Both the position numbers and the translations under genes were made by a program. A model generated the notes under the pieces. It was not told where the DNA came from and did not search any database. It saw only the letters and a list, made by a program, of their open reading frames with translations. A stretch of DNA of 64,000 nucleotides, taken from the NCBI GenBank assembly GCA_963556495.2, contig OY747702.1, positions 42,044,180 to 42,108,179 of the forward strand, in the 5' to 3' direction. This document shows positions 1 to 59,185 of the stretch, in pieces. This DNA is from Valencia hispanica (lineage: Eukaryota; Chordata; Actinopteri; Cyprinodontiformes; Valenciidae). Position 1 is the stretch's first letter; the number at the start of each line of letters is the position of its first letter.

Positions 1-566
1 AGTCTTTTACAGTTTTATCTAAGGCTCACTTTGGTCATGTGTCCCTTTTCATAATCACCACAAGTTACACAATTTGGTAGGTATGTTCCAGTCTTGATTT
101 GAAATATGTTGATCTGAAACAAATACGTCTGATAAAAAAGCAAAAACAGAAGAAACCTTTTAAGGGGGAAATATTTATTCTCAGCTCTGTCTGGAGCAGT
201 GCATTGTGGCGTGCTGGGCAGAAAGCAAATTGTGGTGGATTTCTGACCACAACACACAGTCACACCATCAGACACACACGTAAACATGCACATTCAGTTC
301 TGGGGCCCCAGCTGTGCCAACTGGACCCAAAAACTCGTTTATTCAATTAACCTAGATACTCATTGCTCATACACGAAGACAGTTTGTACAAAACCAAACC
401 AAGCAACTGCCCTGAGCATTCTGAGCTGTTGAACAGATGCTTGAAGATGCTTTAGCTTGAGATTAGTATGGTTTTTAATTTCAATATTAATCTTTTGAAA
501 CAAACCTAAAGGCAACTAGGAAGGGGAAGGTTATCAGATCTCCATTCAGACCACATACCGTCTGAC
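1..566. other. Non-coding flank, nothing recognised
   Basis: AT-rich sequence with only short frames and no recognisable domain, RNA gene or repeat. It is probably part of a large upstream atp8a1 intron, but this cannot be shown without the upstream exon. Confidence 0.4.
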
Positions 567-1148
567 TAGGGGTGTAACAATACGGCAAAAGTTTGGTACA
601 TACCGTGGTTCATTTTCATGGTTCAGTTCATTTTCAGTACAGTCAAGGAACAAATGAAAAAAAATATATAGTTTTTTTGTGTACTCACATTTACAAAGCA
701 GGTTGCAGGTTCGAGCCCCCCTTAAACCACCAGAAATATATTGGAATGTTTTTTTGTTGTTTTAAAAAAAAAAGATACTCACTCTTATTTCGGCTTTTAA
801 GGTGTTTTTGTCAGAGTGCTGGATCAGATTCCTGTTGTTGAATGCAGCTCAGAATTTTTTTTGCACCATGCAAAATGTCCAGTTTGCACACATTACAAGT
901 GGCTGCTGTGCTGCCTTCGCTGTCCAGTTTAAAATACGCCCCCAACTGCAGACATTTTCACTCTATTAAGGCGACACGTTTGCCCCGCATTAGCCTACTA
1001 GCTAGTAGCTAACAATTATGTTGTCTTAATTCCCCGCCTGCTGTAAATTGTGTAATGTTGCTTTGTTGTTGTCCTCCATGCGATGTAGTGGAACTTCTTG
1101 AAATTAAAACTAAGCCATTGTCATTCCGTGTGACAATCTCTGTCTCTA

Positions 1149-3544
1149 TGGGATCAGAACAGTATCACCTTGAAATGAAACTGAAAATAAATATTGGCAT
1201 TGAAAAATATTATTGTAACTAAAATATTACTTTTGAATCTGAAATAAATCTAGTGAAAATTTTTGTATTGAAAGTTTTTTTTTTTCTTTGAAACTCATGT
1301 ATATGCATTGAAAGACATAACTCAAGTTTTCAAACTTTCATTTTTTTTACAATGCTAATCTTTTTTTACAATGCTTATCTTTTTTTACAATGCCATCATT
1401 TTTTTCAGCTTCATTCAGGTGATACTGTTTTGATGCTTGTGTGTGCACGCGCATGAGGGGCGGGGCTTCAGCCCCCCATATGTTTGCATTAGGGATGCAC
1501 GATATATCGGCATCAACATCGGTATCGGCCGATGTTAGGCGTTTTTTAACATATCGTCATCGGCCCGATAAGTAACAGAGGGCCGATATTAACAACCGAT
1601 GTTTATTTATTTCCATCTTTTTGATGGTTCTTTCTGTGTTTTGGGGGGGGGGTGTTATCCATGTGGTGTTTGTTTGGTCATGTGACAGCGATAGTGATGC
1701 GGCGGAGGAATGTGGGGGTGTTTAGCTCAAGGAGAGAAGCGTTGTAGATGGTGTAGATGATTTTCCACGGTGTCGAAAGTGTAGGGAAATATACCGTATA
1801 CCATATCGGTTCGTATCGGTTATCGGCCATAACAGCGGGATTAATATCGGACATCGGAATTGGCCCAAATTTTCATATCGGTGCATCCCTAGTTTGCATG
1901 AACGAGGCAGGAGGGAAACTCCGACTGTCCGAGGCGAGACGCGAGAAACAACAGGACATTTACATTGCTAATAATGTGGTTTGTGGAAGAAAAAAAGACA
2001 TAAACGGTTTCTTCTCAGTTTCTTCTACTGACCAGTAGACTAGGAGTCTTTGTGATAAAGTTTTATGCTTGTGTAGCCTGTCTTTGTTGGAGGTTCTCCT
2101 TATTACAGACAGTGTGGTACAAAAGGATGTAAATACACACTATATAGGCTATACCATATAAATAACTACTTATTTCAGATCCACAATACATATTTACAAT
2201 ACATGTCAATAACGTTAACAAATCAATTAAGACTGGTGTAAGCAAAGCTAACAACACTGAAAACTCGTTTTTTATTAGATTGCAAAACGTAATTGTGACA
2301 CACACTTTAAACCAGAAGGTGACGGTAATGCGCGCCAACTACCATGGCAAACTGAGAAGAAACCGTTTATATCTTGTTTTTTAATTATTATTATTCCACA
2401 AACCACATTATGCTTTCTGTACAACTAGAGACTTTGAAATGATTTAGAAAAGATTCTTAAAGATTATCAGCTCACATCTAAAGACTTGGGTCAACAGCTT
2501 TTTAGTCTCAGACTAAAGATTTTATAAACACTGAATCTGGTTGGGACACTATTTAAGACAACACCTAGGCTATTTTAGCTTCCCGCAAAATTCCTCCCAT
2601 TATGCTCAGCATTATACAGTTTCTTTATGTGCGAATGTTGTAGCATTCTTTGCCAAGATTAATGTTATGTCAAATAAAGACTTGCATTCAAAGTAGGAAC
2701 TGTATCATCAAGTAACTGGTTAACTAATATCTTTTTAATGCAAGGTGTTTATGCTGTACCACTTGCTCCATGCAGATGCACAGATACCGCTGGTTTGTGC
2801 CTGTATTTCAGGGGGCAAGGTTGGCATACACTTTTTAATTTATGGCCCATTACTCAGCCATGGAACACAAATATTGTATTTGTTGTGTATAGACCCTGCC
2901 AGGCTCCATAGGTGGCTACAAAACTACTATAACTATAAATATGACACCTATGTTTATAGCCTACTATACTAGCCTACTAAAAAATTTGATATGTGGCAAG
3001 GTGCAAGACAATATCATAAACGGGACTCAAACCCACCATCATCGGGGATGTAATCCTGCTTATTAACCATTGTGCCATAGCAGTAAAATACATCACACGA
3101 CTACACTAGGACTTGCGATAATATCAAACATGTTTGATTCAAAAGACTACAGAAAGACTGTCATAAATCGGGTCCCCAACTGCAGATTATCACCTTCCAC
3201 AAACCACTTTAGAAGCAAAGAAAATTTTGATCCCACTCGGACAGTCGGAGTTTCCCTCCTGCCTCGTTCATGCAAACATATGGGGGGCTGAAGCCCCGCC
3301 CCTCATGCGCGTGCACACACAAGCGTCAACACAGTATCACCTGAATGAAGCTGAAAAAAATGATGGCATTGAAAAAAACGATTGGTATTGAAAAAAAGAT
3401 TGGCATTATAAAAATTTCACTAGATTTATTTCCGATTCAAAATGTATATTTTCAGTTACAATAATATTTTTCAATGCCAATTTTTATTTTCAATGCCAAT
3501 TTTTATTTTCAGTTTCATTTCAAGGTGATACTGTTCTGATCCCA
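1149..3544. mobile_element. Palindromic element with long inverted arms
   Basis: The left arm (1149-1489, continued at 1900-1941) and the right arm (3236-3544) are inverted copies of each other, ending TGGGATCAGAACAG and flanked by TA on both sides. Within the arms is the shared block catgaggggcggggcttcag. A second, inner inverted pair lies at about 1968-2022 and 2347-2412. No transposase was recognised; TA flanks suggest a TA-targeting DNA element, but the family is not assigned. Confidence 0.65.
1490..1891. mobile_element. 402-bp hAT-like non-autonomous element
   Basis: It starts TAGGGATGCACGATATATCG and ends with the near inverse (cggtgcatccct then a). It is flanked by a perfect 8-bp duplication gtttgcat (1482-1489 and 1892-1899). 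The right arm of the surrounding palindrome has a single gtttgcat-equivalent and no insert, which proves that this element jumped into the left arm later. Confidence 0.88.
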
Positions 3545-3695
3545 TATGTCTCGAGATGAATTTAAAACGTCATGATTGTTGTTTTATAAGGTTCTATCCG
3601 AGCATTTCCACCTGATTCCGATCATTTAAAAATCACGTGATCGGTCCCGATTTCTGATCACACGATCGGATCTGGACATCCCTAGTAATTAGCAG

Positions 3696-4592
3696 CAGTG
3701 GCGGCTGGCCAATAGAGGGCGATAGGGCGCCGCCCCCACAGTGTTTCCCAAGTGTTTTTGATTTTTTTTTAAAATTAACAATAATCACATATTCTAAGTT
3801 AATTGTGAGTTTAAATTCGTAACAAAGTATCATATATAAAAATATATATCATTTTTGGAGAAAAAGCTCTGGGGCGACAGAAAGATCGCCCCAAGCAGTG
3901 CAGCAGCCAGCCAATCACTGACAAGAAATTCGCACATAGCAACAGGAATTTATCCAATCAGCGTCGTTGATTCGGACTCATGAAGGACGATAGAGAAATC
4001 GCCCCAAGGCTGGTGTGAGGACGGGCAAGATATCTGGTGGTGACATTGGCAGTGGGATTTCTCTGCCATAAAGGGGCGCTGCTGTAAGCTTTGTGTGTAA
4101 AATTTTTGTGTTAACCCAATAAGTTATTTGTTTCTAGTTTGGTTCTAAACTTGTTTGTGCAATATTGTTTTTATGTTTAGAATATGAATGCCTCAAATTG
4201 TTAATATTGGTATTAAAATAATCAGTATTTCACATAGTACTGGTATCCAGCCGTTTATGTTCAATTGTTTTGGGATGATTATTGAAAATGACTTGATAAG
4301 CTATATGCACAGCTCCACTACTTCCTGAACTAAGTAAAGCCCTTTTATTTCCTGTCTGTATTGGACAAACTGATCAATCCAGGTGTGTCTGACCTCAGTA
4401 GTCACAACAACAATGGTCAGGCACACCTGGATTAATCAGTTTGTCCTATGATGTAAAACAGGAAATAAAAGAGCTGTACTTAGTTGAGGAAATAGTGGAG
4501 TTGTGCAAAAAGCTCAGAAAGCACAAGTTTGATTTAAAAAAAGAAAAAAAAAGCACACCCCCACCAAGAATATTTTTCACCAGCCGCCACTG
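3696..4592. mobile_element. 897-bp hAT-like non-autonomous element
   Basis: Terminal inverted repeats CAGTGGCGGCTGG and CCAGCCGCCACTG are perfect, with a perfect 8-bp duplication attagcag (3688-3695 and 4593-4600). It has no coding capacity. It contains a hairpin at 4306-4507. It sits inside the 567-5218 element just to the right of a sequence (about 3596-3684) that looks like the end of yet another hAT element (gatctggacatccctag). Confidence 0.9.
4306..4507. repeat. Foldback hairpin, ~90-bp arms, 20-nt loop
   Basis: The arms 4306-4394 and 4415-4507 are imperfect inverted copies: tgcacagctccactacttcc pairs with ggaaatagtggagttgtgca, and the inner ends ctgacc and ggtcag close a 20-nt loop. 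It is probably a small foldback element or an internal part of the surrounding hAT-like element. Confidence 0.8.
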
Positions 4593-5218
4593 ATTAGCAG
4601 GTGTTGGACAACAAGACTTAGAACGCACAGATCCCGTCTGCGTAGAGCTGAGCCACTGATCGATCCGTGATCATGTCTCCCACCTGCTGGAGTTCAAGAA
4701 GCAGCCGCTGAGAGTGACCCGATGAAGCTGTATGCACCAGATCTTTGCTTTGGTATGCTTTGATCTTATGCTTCATCACATCGTTGGGATGGTCATCCTC
4801 TGGTCTGAAGTGAGCGTTTTTATCATAGCCAAAGCTAAAGTGAAGTGAAGTCCAGTCTTGTCGGCTACACAAAACGCAACCAGGCATGGAAGATAGTGGC
4901 ATGTATTTTTTGTGTCCGTTTTGTTTGGGAAACCTGTGGACCTGTGGACAGGCTGGTGATTGTACAGCTTCCATAAACACAATAATTTAAAATGGAAGCG
5001 GGCCTTCCAGCTTCTGCTCTCAATTGAAAGTGTCTCCGGCCAAAACGTCTGCAAGCAGAAGGCTGGGCTGCACTGTTTGTTTACAGAGGCGCATCTGTTG
5101 CTGGCTAAAGTGCAAGGCAGTTATGATTCCGTGTGGAAACTCTGTTAAGCATGTGTACCGTACCGAGGGGCGCTTACCAAGAAATTAGAATACAAACATG
5201 CCTACCGCTACACCCCTA

Positions 5219-6490
5219 CCTCTGACCCAGTCCTGGGTAAGGGGCAGATGATCGTTGGTTGTTGTGTTTGTCGTGATGTTTGAAGGGGGGGGGTTTAACA
5301 AAGTCGAATTAAAAATATGTGCATTCTGCTGTTTGTGCGTAATCCACTCAAGCCTATCTTAGCGAAGTGAGAGAATGTTACATTCTACTGTATTGCAGTG
5401 ACACTGCAATACGATCCCTCGTGCTGGTCCCGGTGGGCAGTTACTCTATACTACACTGAATCATCTATCGCATGAAAAAGCGACCAGCGCAGCATTTTTT
5501 TTCTCCTGGCCTGTTGTGGAAAACATGGGACCAGAGTGGATGATGACTCCATCTTTATAGCTGAAGGTCACCTGCACACACGTCTGTTCTCTGTACTGCG
5601 CTGTCCCTCACAAGTTGACCTGACAGGGCAGCATCGACCCCTGACTTCATGAATCATGCACACACACTGTACAGCACAGGCCTTACTTTGTTGCTGGCTG
5701 TCTCTTCTGCATCAGCCTGAGGCTGTTTGTTCAGAGCAGTTCTGCCATCATCCACCTATAAATGTCTCTGAATGGGAACATAATCATGTGACTTTGTACT
5801 GTCAAGTGGGATTTTAAAAGTATCAGTTGCGTTTTATCATCACGCTAAACCTGAAAATAAAGATTAAAAACAAAGATATGGCAGCTGCTGCCTTCATCTT
5901 TCATTTCTTCTGTTTTCCATTATGTAGGAAGTCTGTAGAGGCCTGATGATGTAGTACTTGTGCATAACCTCCATCCTTTGCTCACCTTTTGCTGCGCATG
6001 CATTATTTAAATACAGTGCCTCTCGTTTTCTCTGTGCCTACAGAGGCCGAAGAAGTGAATATGTGAACAAGTGAAAAGCAGCAAAACCTTCCGAGTCGCT
6101 CCTTTAAATGCCTCTCTGCTGTCCTAACATGTTTTACCTTCAAATAGGCAAAACTTATATCTGAGCTGCCACACCTAATAGTGTGGATGAATGAAAACGA
6201 GCTGACAGCTCTAGCACAGGGCATGATAAATGGGCTTTGACGAAGCAAACTTTTTCTGGGTACAGTGTAGCCAGAAAAAGACTGAAGCCATGCACCACAT
6301 ATGACTCCATTCATTAAAAAGTACAGCTTGTTGTCTGCATATTAAATATAATTCATTCACAGAGTCCGGAAAGGAAGGCATGTTGTCACAGCGAAAAAGA
6401 AAACAAAATATGGGGATGGTATTGTAGCTCACCTGCTATAGTTCAGGATTCCTATGCTGTCTGTAAGTTGATTGTAGTATTTCCAGGTCT
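5219..6490. other. Non-coding stretch, nothing recognised
   Basis: Unique-looking intronic or flanking sequence with a short G run near 5286. No exon of atp8a1, RNA gene or clear repeat was recognised. Confidence 0.35.
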
Positions 6491-6539
6491 GGAGACGTGT
6501 CAAAGCAGAAAATAAGAGTATGGAAAACAAATGGCATTT

Positions 6540-6945
6540 CCACCCTTTATTACTCATCCTATCATCTAAATTCTATGTCCTTTTTATCCATCTCTTACTT
6601 CCTTCTTTGTGCCCTTTTCTTCCTTCCTCGTATAGTATTTCTTGTCTATCCATCCTTGTCACAGTTGCCTTCCTTCAGTCCTTCATTCTGTCCTTCCATG
6701 TGTCCTCTTTTTCTTCCCTTATGTCATTCATTCATTATTTTTTGTCTCTTCATCTTTCCTTCTCTTTTCCTACTTGCATTCCTTCTTTCTTCTAGCCTTT
6801 ATCCCACATATTTTCCTTCCTTGTATCTTCATATCTTCCTTCTCTCATTCATTCATTCATTACTTATCCACACAAACTTATACATACATGCTTATACATA
6901 CTTATACATACTTCATCACTTACTTATGCATACTTTGCTGTTTCT
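6540..6945 (+). repeat. Low-complexity pyrimidine-rich tract
   Basis: Strongly T/C-rich sequence dominated by ttcc, cattcattcatt and a short tandem of cttatacata. It produces long Leu/Ser/Phe-rich open frames that are artefacts of composition, not genes. Confidence 0.7.
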
Positions 6946-6976
6946 ACATTTAAAGCCTGCCCACTGTAGAAATATT

Positions 6977-7316
6977 TACCATTAGAAAATATGGCCTGTC
7001 TGCATTTTTATAGTACTTTTTCAGTCAAAGGACCACAAAGTGCCTCACAACACATTCCGTCATTCACCCATTCACGCACACATTCACACGCTGGTGGTGG
7101 TGAGCTATATTTTCTATATTGTACAGCTGCCCTGGTGCACACTGACAGAAGCAAGGCTGCCATACCCACAGGTGCCATCGGGCCCTCTAACCACTGCATG
7201 CATGCAAGACGGGTGAATTGTCTTGCCCAAAGACACAACAATTGAGACAGACTGAGCTGGGGTTCTAACCGGCAACCCACTTGTTACGGGATGAATTCTT
7301 ACCACCCCAACCTCGG
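6977..7316. mobile_element. Fish SINE-like interspersed repeat
   Basis: The sequence runs through cattcacccattcacgcaca, ggtggtggtgagcta, ctgccctggtgcacactgac and tcttgcccaaagacacaac to ggttctaaccggcaaccc. This order of phrases is that of a very common interspersed repeat of fish genomes that I know from memory. The class assignment as a SINE-like retroposon is not certain. Confidence 0.6.
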
Positions 7317-7930
7317 TTGTCTCCAAATGTGTAGGAATTGTGAGATTTGGCAACATAGAAGAAAGCTGAGTCTAAACCGCAGTGTCTTCAGGTTCAGTTA
7401 AACTCACGTTCTGTTCAGCATGTAATCATTCCTGTCTCTTTGTCCAATAGCAAGCTTCTAAAGCCCAAAAATATTACAGTGCAGGCAAATAAGTGTAGCT
7501 TCTCAAGGGAAAAAAGGTTGCATTTGATAAATTATGCTTGTTGCCCAATATGTAAACACCATCGGTTTTTATTAGCATACCCTGGGCTGATAGCAGCTGT
7601 TTAATAAAAGATGTTTCGAGTGACACTCTTGAGAGGCTGAATTTGTTGCTGATTAAATTAGATTACATTGACACAGGTCTCTTCTTCTTGTAAACAGGTA
7701 GTTAGCAGAGAAGTGGGTGGATATGTCCTCTCCTTGTTAATCAACTAGAGCACACGTTGCTCTCAAGAGCTCAGTTTTAATGCACAGTAATCATTTTAAT
7801 GAGGTGGGTGCAGCAACTCGTTATTACTCGGCGTGATTCTGGTTGACAAGCTGTCCCTTGGAATCAGCTCCCGAAATCACAACTGATTGTGTGATTGTTG
7901 AGCAAACAAGTGGGGCACAAGGGGAAGAAA
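7317..7930. other. Intronic stretch with a possible conserved non-coding block
   Basis: 7610-7890 is repeat-free and rich in motif-like words (gattaaattagatta, taatcattttaatgag, ttattactcggcgtgat), a texture often seen in vertebrate conserved non-coding elements. No direct proof is available from one sequence. Confidence 0.25.
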
Positions 7931-8727
7931 CTGTGCTTATTTGCCCCAGTTACACAATTTTGTTCATACCACTTGAACTGTTTCACATTTTATGTTATTA
8001 CCACAAATGTCAACTTTAAATGTTATCAAGAAAAAAAGTTCAGTCCTAAAACGAAAAGCAAATGGCACATCTGCAAATCTGGCAAAAACATAACTGTCCA
8101 CCTAAACTGGACAGCCGAGGAATGAAGGCGTTATTCAGACCCTCAAGGAGATGCAGAGATCCATTTAGCTCAGGTGGGAAGAATTTGTTGGCAGGACAAC
8201 TGGAATGCACCACCTTCCCATGGTGAAACCGTGGTGGCAGCATAATTCTGTGGGTAAGTGGGGATGGTTGTTTTTAGCAGGGATAGGGAAGCTGGCCAGA
8301 GTTGATATGATGATTTGGAGCTTTCCTGGAAGAAAACTAATTATAGGTGGCGAAAGACTTGAGAATGAGGCAAAACTTCTCCTTTCAGCAGAAAAACTCA
8401 AAGTACAAACTCAAAATAATGGTTTAGACTGAAGAAAATTCATGTTATAATCACCCAGTCAACATCCAGACCTAAATATTCAGACCTTAATTACTGACAT
8501 ATTTTGAGCTGAAAATGTGCAGAACTCTTTGTCTGGAAATGATTAAAACTGGGAGAGATAAACCTCAGAAAAACTTGCAGCTGTAACTCCAGCAAAAAAG
8601 TTGTAAACCATGTTTCCATTTTACAATTATGGCCCATTTTGTATTGGTCTATCACTTAAAATCAAAACAAAAAAAATTGTGGCATTAGCATGACAAAATG
8701 TGGAAAGTTCTCGGGTGTGAATCCTTT
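7931..8727. mobile_element. Decayed Tc1-type element
   Basis: The sequence shows cataccacttgaactgtttc near the left and, inside, the words of a Tc1 transposase region (gtggtggcagcataattctg, cctggaagaaaac). It belongs to the same family as the copies at 15231, 21018, 43691 and 59186. No open frame spans it. It abuts the next Tc1 element directly. Confidence 0.55.
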
Positions 8728-10227
8728 CAGTGGGGCAAAAACATTTTTGTCAGCCCCCAATTGTGCAAGTTGTCTCACTTAATAAGATGAGAGGTCTGTA
8801 ATTTTCATCATAGGTTCACTTCAACTGTGAGACGGAATGTAAAACAAACAAAATGTAAAACAAACAAAAAATCCAGAATATCACATTGTATGATTTCTAA
8901 AGAATTTATTTGTGTCATGGTGCAGAAAATAAGTATTTAGCATCTACAAACAAGCAAGAATTCTGGTCCTCACAGACTTTTTACTACTTACTTAAGAAGC
9001 TCTTCTTTCCTCCACTCGTTACCTGTATTAATGGAAACTGTTTAAACTCGTTATCTGTAAAAGGCATCTGTCCACACATCTAACAGTCAGACTTCAACCT
9101 CCACCATGGCCAAGACCATAGAGCTGTCCAATGACACCAGGGTCACGACTTTACATCTGCACAACACTGGGATGAGCCAAACTACAATATTCAAGCAGCT
9201 AGGTGAGAAGAGATCAACAGTTGGAGCAATTATTGGAAAATGGAATAAATACAAGATCACTGACAGTCTCCCTCAACTGGGGGCTCCTTGCAAGATCTCA
9301 CCTTGTGGGGTACATATAATCTTGAAAATGGTGAGGAAACAGCCCAGAACTAGACGGGGGCAACTGGTTAATGGCCTGAAGAGAGCTGGCACCACAGTAA
9401 CAAAGGTTACTATTAGTAACAAACTACGTCGTCATCGATTAAAATGCTGCAGCGAAAAGCCCCCCTGCTTAAGCCAGCACATGTCCAGGCCTGTTTAAAG
9501 TTTGCCAGAGACCATCTGGATGATCCAGAGGACGACTGGGAAAATGTCATGTGGTGAAATGAGACCAAAACTTAACTCTTTGCAGTTGACATGTTTGACT
9601 GATGACTGATCTGTATTAAGGAAAGGATGAATGGGGCCATGTATTGTGAGATTTTGGACAAAAACCTCCTTACATCAGTGAAACCATTGAAGATGAAATG
9701 TGGCTGGATCTTCCAGCATGACAATGATCCCAAACACATCGCCCAGGGAACAAAGGAGTGGCTATGTAAAAAGCATTTCAAGGTTCTGGAGTGGCCTAGC
9801 CAGTCTCCAGACCTCAATCCAATAGAGAATCTGTGGAGGGAGTTGAAAGTCTGTGTTGCCTAGCAACAGCCCCAAAACATCACAGCTCTAGAGAAGATCT
9901 GCATGGAAGAATGGGCCAAGGTACCAGCTACACTGTGTTGATACCTGGTGAAGACCTACTGGACATGTTGGATCTCTGTCACTGCCAACCAAGGTTACAT
10001 TACAAAGGATTCGGATTAACTTTTTGTTATTGACCAAATAATTATTTTCTGCATCATTTTACAAATAAATTCTTTAAAAAAATACGATGTGATTTTCTGG
10101 ATTTTTTTTTAACATTTGGTTTCCCAGTTGAGGTGTACATATAATAAAAATTACAGACCTCTTCATTTTAAGTGGGACAACATGCACAATCAGGGGCTAC
10201 CAAATACCTGAACGTATTGCCCCACTC
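8728..10227 (+). mobile_element. Tc1-like transposon, degenerate, near full length
   Basis: The left end cagtggggcaaaaacatttt and the right end (gtattgccccact) are inverted repeats whose inner arms include aattttcatcataggttcac and its complement. The length of about 1.5 kb and the coding remnants below are those of Tc1/mariner elements. It differs from the younger related copy at 28597 by many substitutions, so it is older. Confidence 0.85.
9106..9863 (+). pseudogene. Tc1-type transposase pseudogene
   Basis: An open frame from ATG at 9106 to 9498 encodes the paired-like helix-turn-helix N-terminus ([40 protein letters not shown]). A frame break and stops follow near 9495-9620, with a deletion of the central part. 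The C-terminal catalytic part reappears at 9627-9863, with DNDPKH (second catalytic Asp) and [11 protein letters not shown] (third acidic residue, the Glu of DD34E). It cannot make an active enzyme. Confidence 0.85.
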
Positions 10228-10968
10228 TTCTTGAAGTCTGTGTTTTCTACAGAAAGATGGCCTGGAGTACTATTCAGTCTAGTGAAAGTTTTTATATCTT
10301 ATGAAGTTATAGAAATTGCTTGGCATGATCTGCAGTAAAATAAAGTTTCCCTGTAATTTAATAAATTCCCAAGATAATGAGCAAATGTTTAAATATTCCT
10401 CACTAAATTAAAATTATGTACCATCCATGCATTTTAAGTAAGGCAAACATGACTGAGATGCAGATGCTTCCGTCAAACTCACTACGTGACAATTTTTAGA
10501 TCTACTCTTTAATCCTTTTTGACTTTTCTCCATCTGTCAGGTGACCCTGCAGGGATAACTGCGAAAAGTTAAGCTGTAAATTTAGAACTCCTATTGGGAC
10601 CACAAAGGGGAAGAACGCTGCAGTGGTTGTACTGTAGAGGTGGATAAAATGCTGAATGATGTGGCTGTTGAAAATGTTACACAGGCCTGGTGTGAAAATC
10701 ACTCTGGATTGTCAGTGGAGGTCTAATCTCACTTCAGCTCTATAATAATTCTAATTTATGTGTCTGCACCACCATCTGTCTGTGTAAAAAGTTTGTTTCT
10801 ATAGCTTCAGATGCTTTGCTATTTTATAAAATAAGAGGTGCAACATAATTGAGAACAGAGTTTTTGTAATTGCCTTTATTTCTCAATTATTGGACTAAGG
10901 CTTTCTTGGTTTAAATAATTTATAACCCAGCATAAAATGTGCTTAAGGTAAATATTTGTTTTTTACAG
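10228..10968. other. Intron upstream of first placed exon
   Basis: AT-rich intron sequence ending in a T-rich tract and the acceptor for the exon at 10969. Nothing else recognised. Confidence 0.5.
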
Positions 10969-58842
<47,874 letters not shown>

Positions 58843-59185
58843 GTGAGCAACAACAATTTATTTCCTTTCAACTGCGCTTTTCATGTAAATGCTGCTCTGT
58901 TCTCTACCATGTAAAGTGCTGTGCTGTCTACCTAAAAAAAAATCATCAGTAGTGTAGAATGCAAACCATGTTCTGCAGCAGAGTATGTTTTAATTGAATT
59001 GCCTTGTTGAAAGTGTACTATACAAATAAAACTGCCTTGCCTAATTCTCCCTTTCACTAAGAACAACTGCTTGTACACAGATGAAAGCCACTACTTAAGC
59101 CTCATACAAACTGAGCTCTGCTACCAGCTGCTTAAGGAGTTACTGGTGCTTGAATTGTTAACACATGTACAGTAAAAGCATCTAT
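58843..59185. other. atp8a1 intron with short LINE tail
   Basis: 58995-59042 (ttgaattgccttgttgaaag then tgtactatacaaataaaact) is like an L2-type LINE 3' tail. The rest is unassigned. Confidence 0.45.

Larger units (their letters stand above)
567..5218. mobile_element. hAT-type DNA transposon remnant, host of nested insertions
   Basis: The left end TAGGGGTGTAAC and the right end (inverted) TAGGGGTGTAGC form terminal inverted repeats. They are flanked by 8-bp direct repeats that differ at one base (cgtctgac at 559-566, cctctgac at 5219-5226). An 8-bp duplication is the hallmark of hAT elements. No intact transposase remains; most of the interior consists of later insertions at 1149-3544 and 3696-4592. 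Confidence 0.75.

Noticed and set aside
6497..6985. 162-codon open frame rich in Leu, Ser, Phe and Tyr
   Set aside because: The region is a low-complexity pyrimidine tract in which stops are rare; overlapping frames of the same character exist and no domain is visible.
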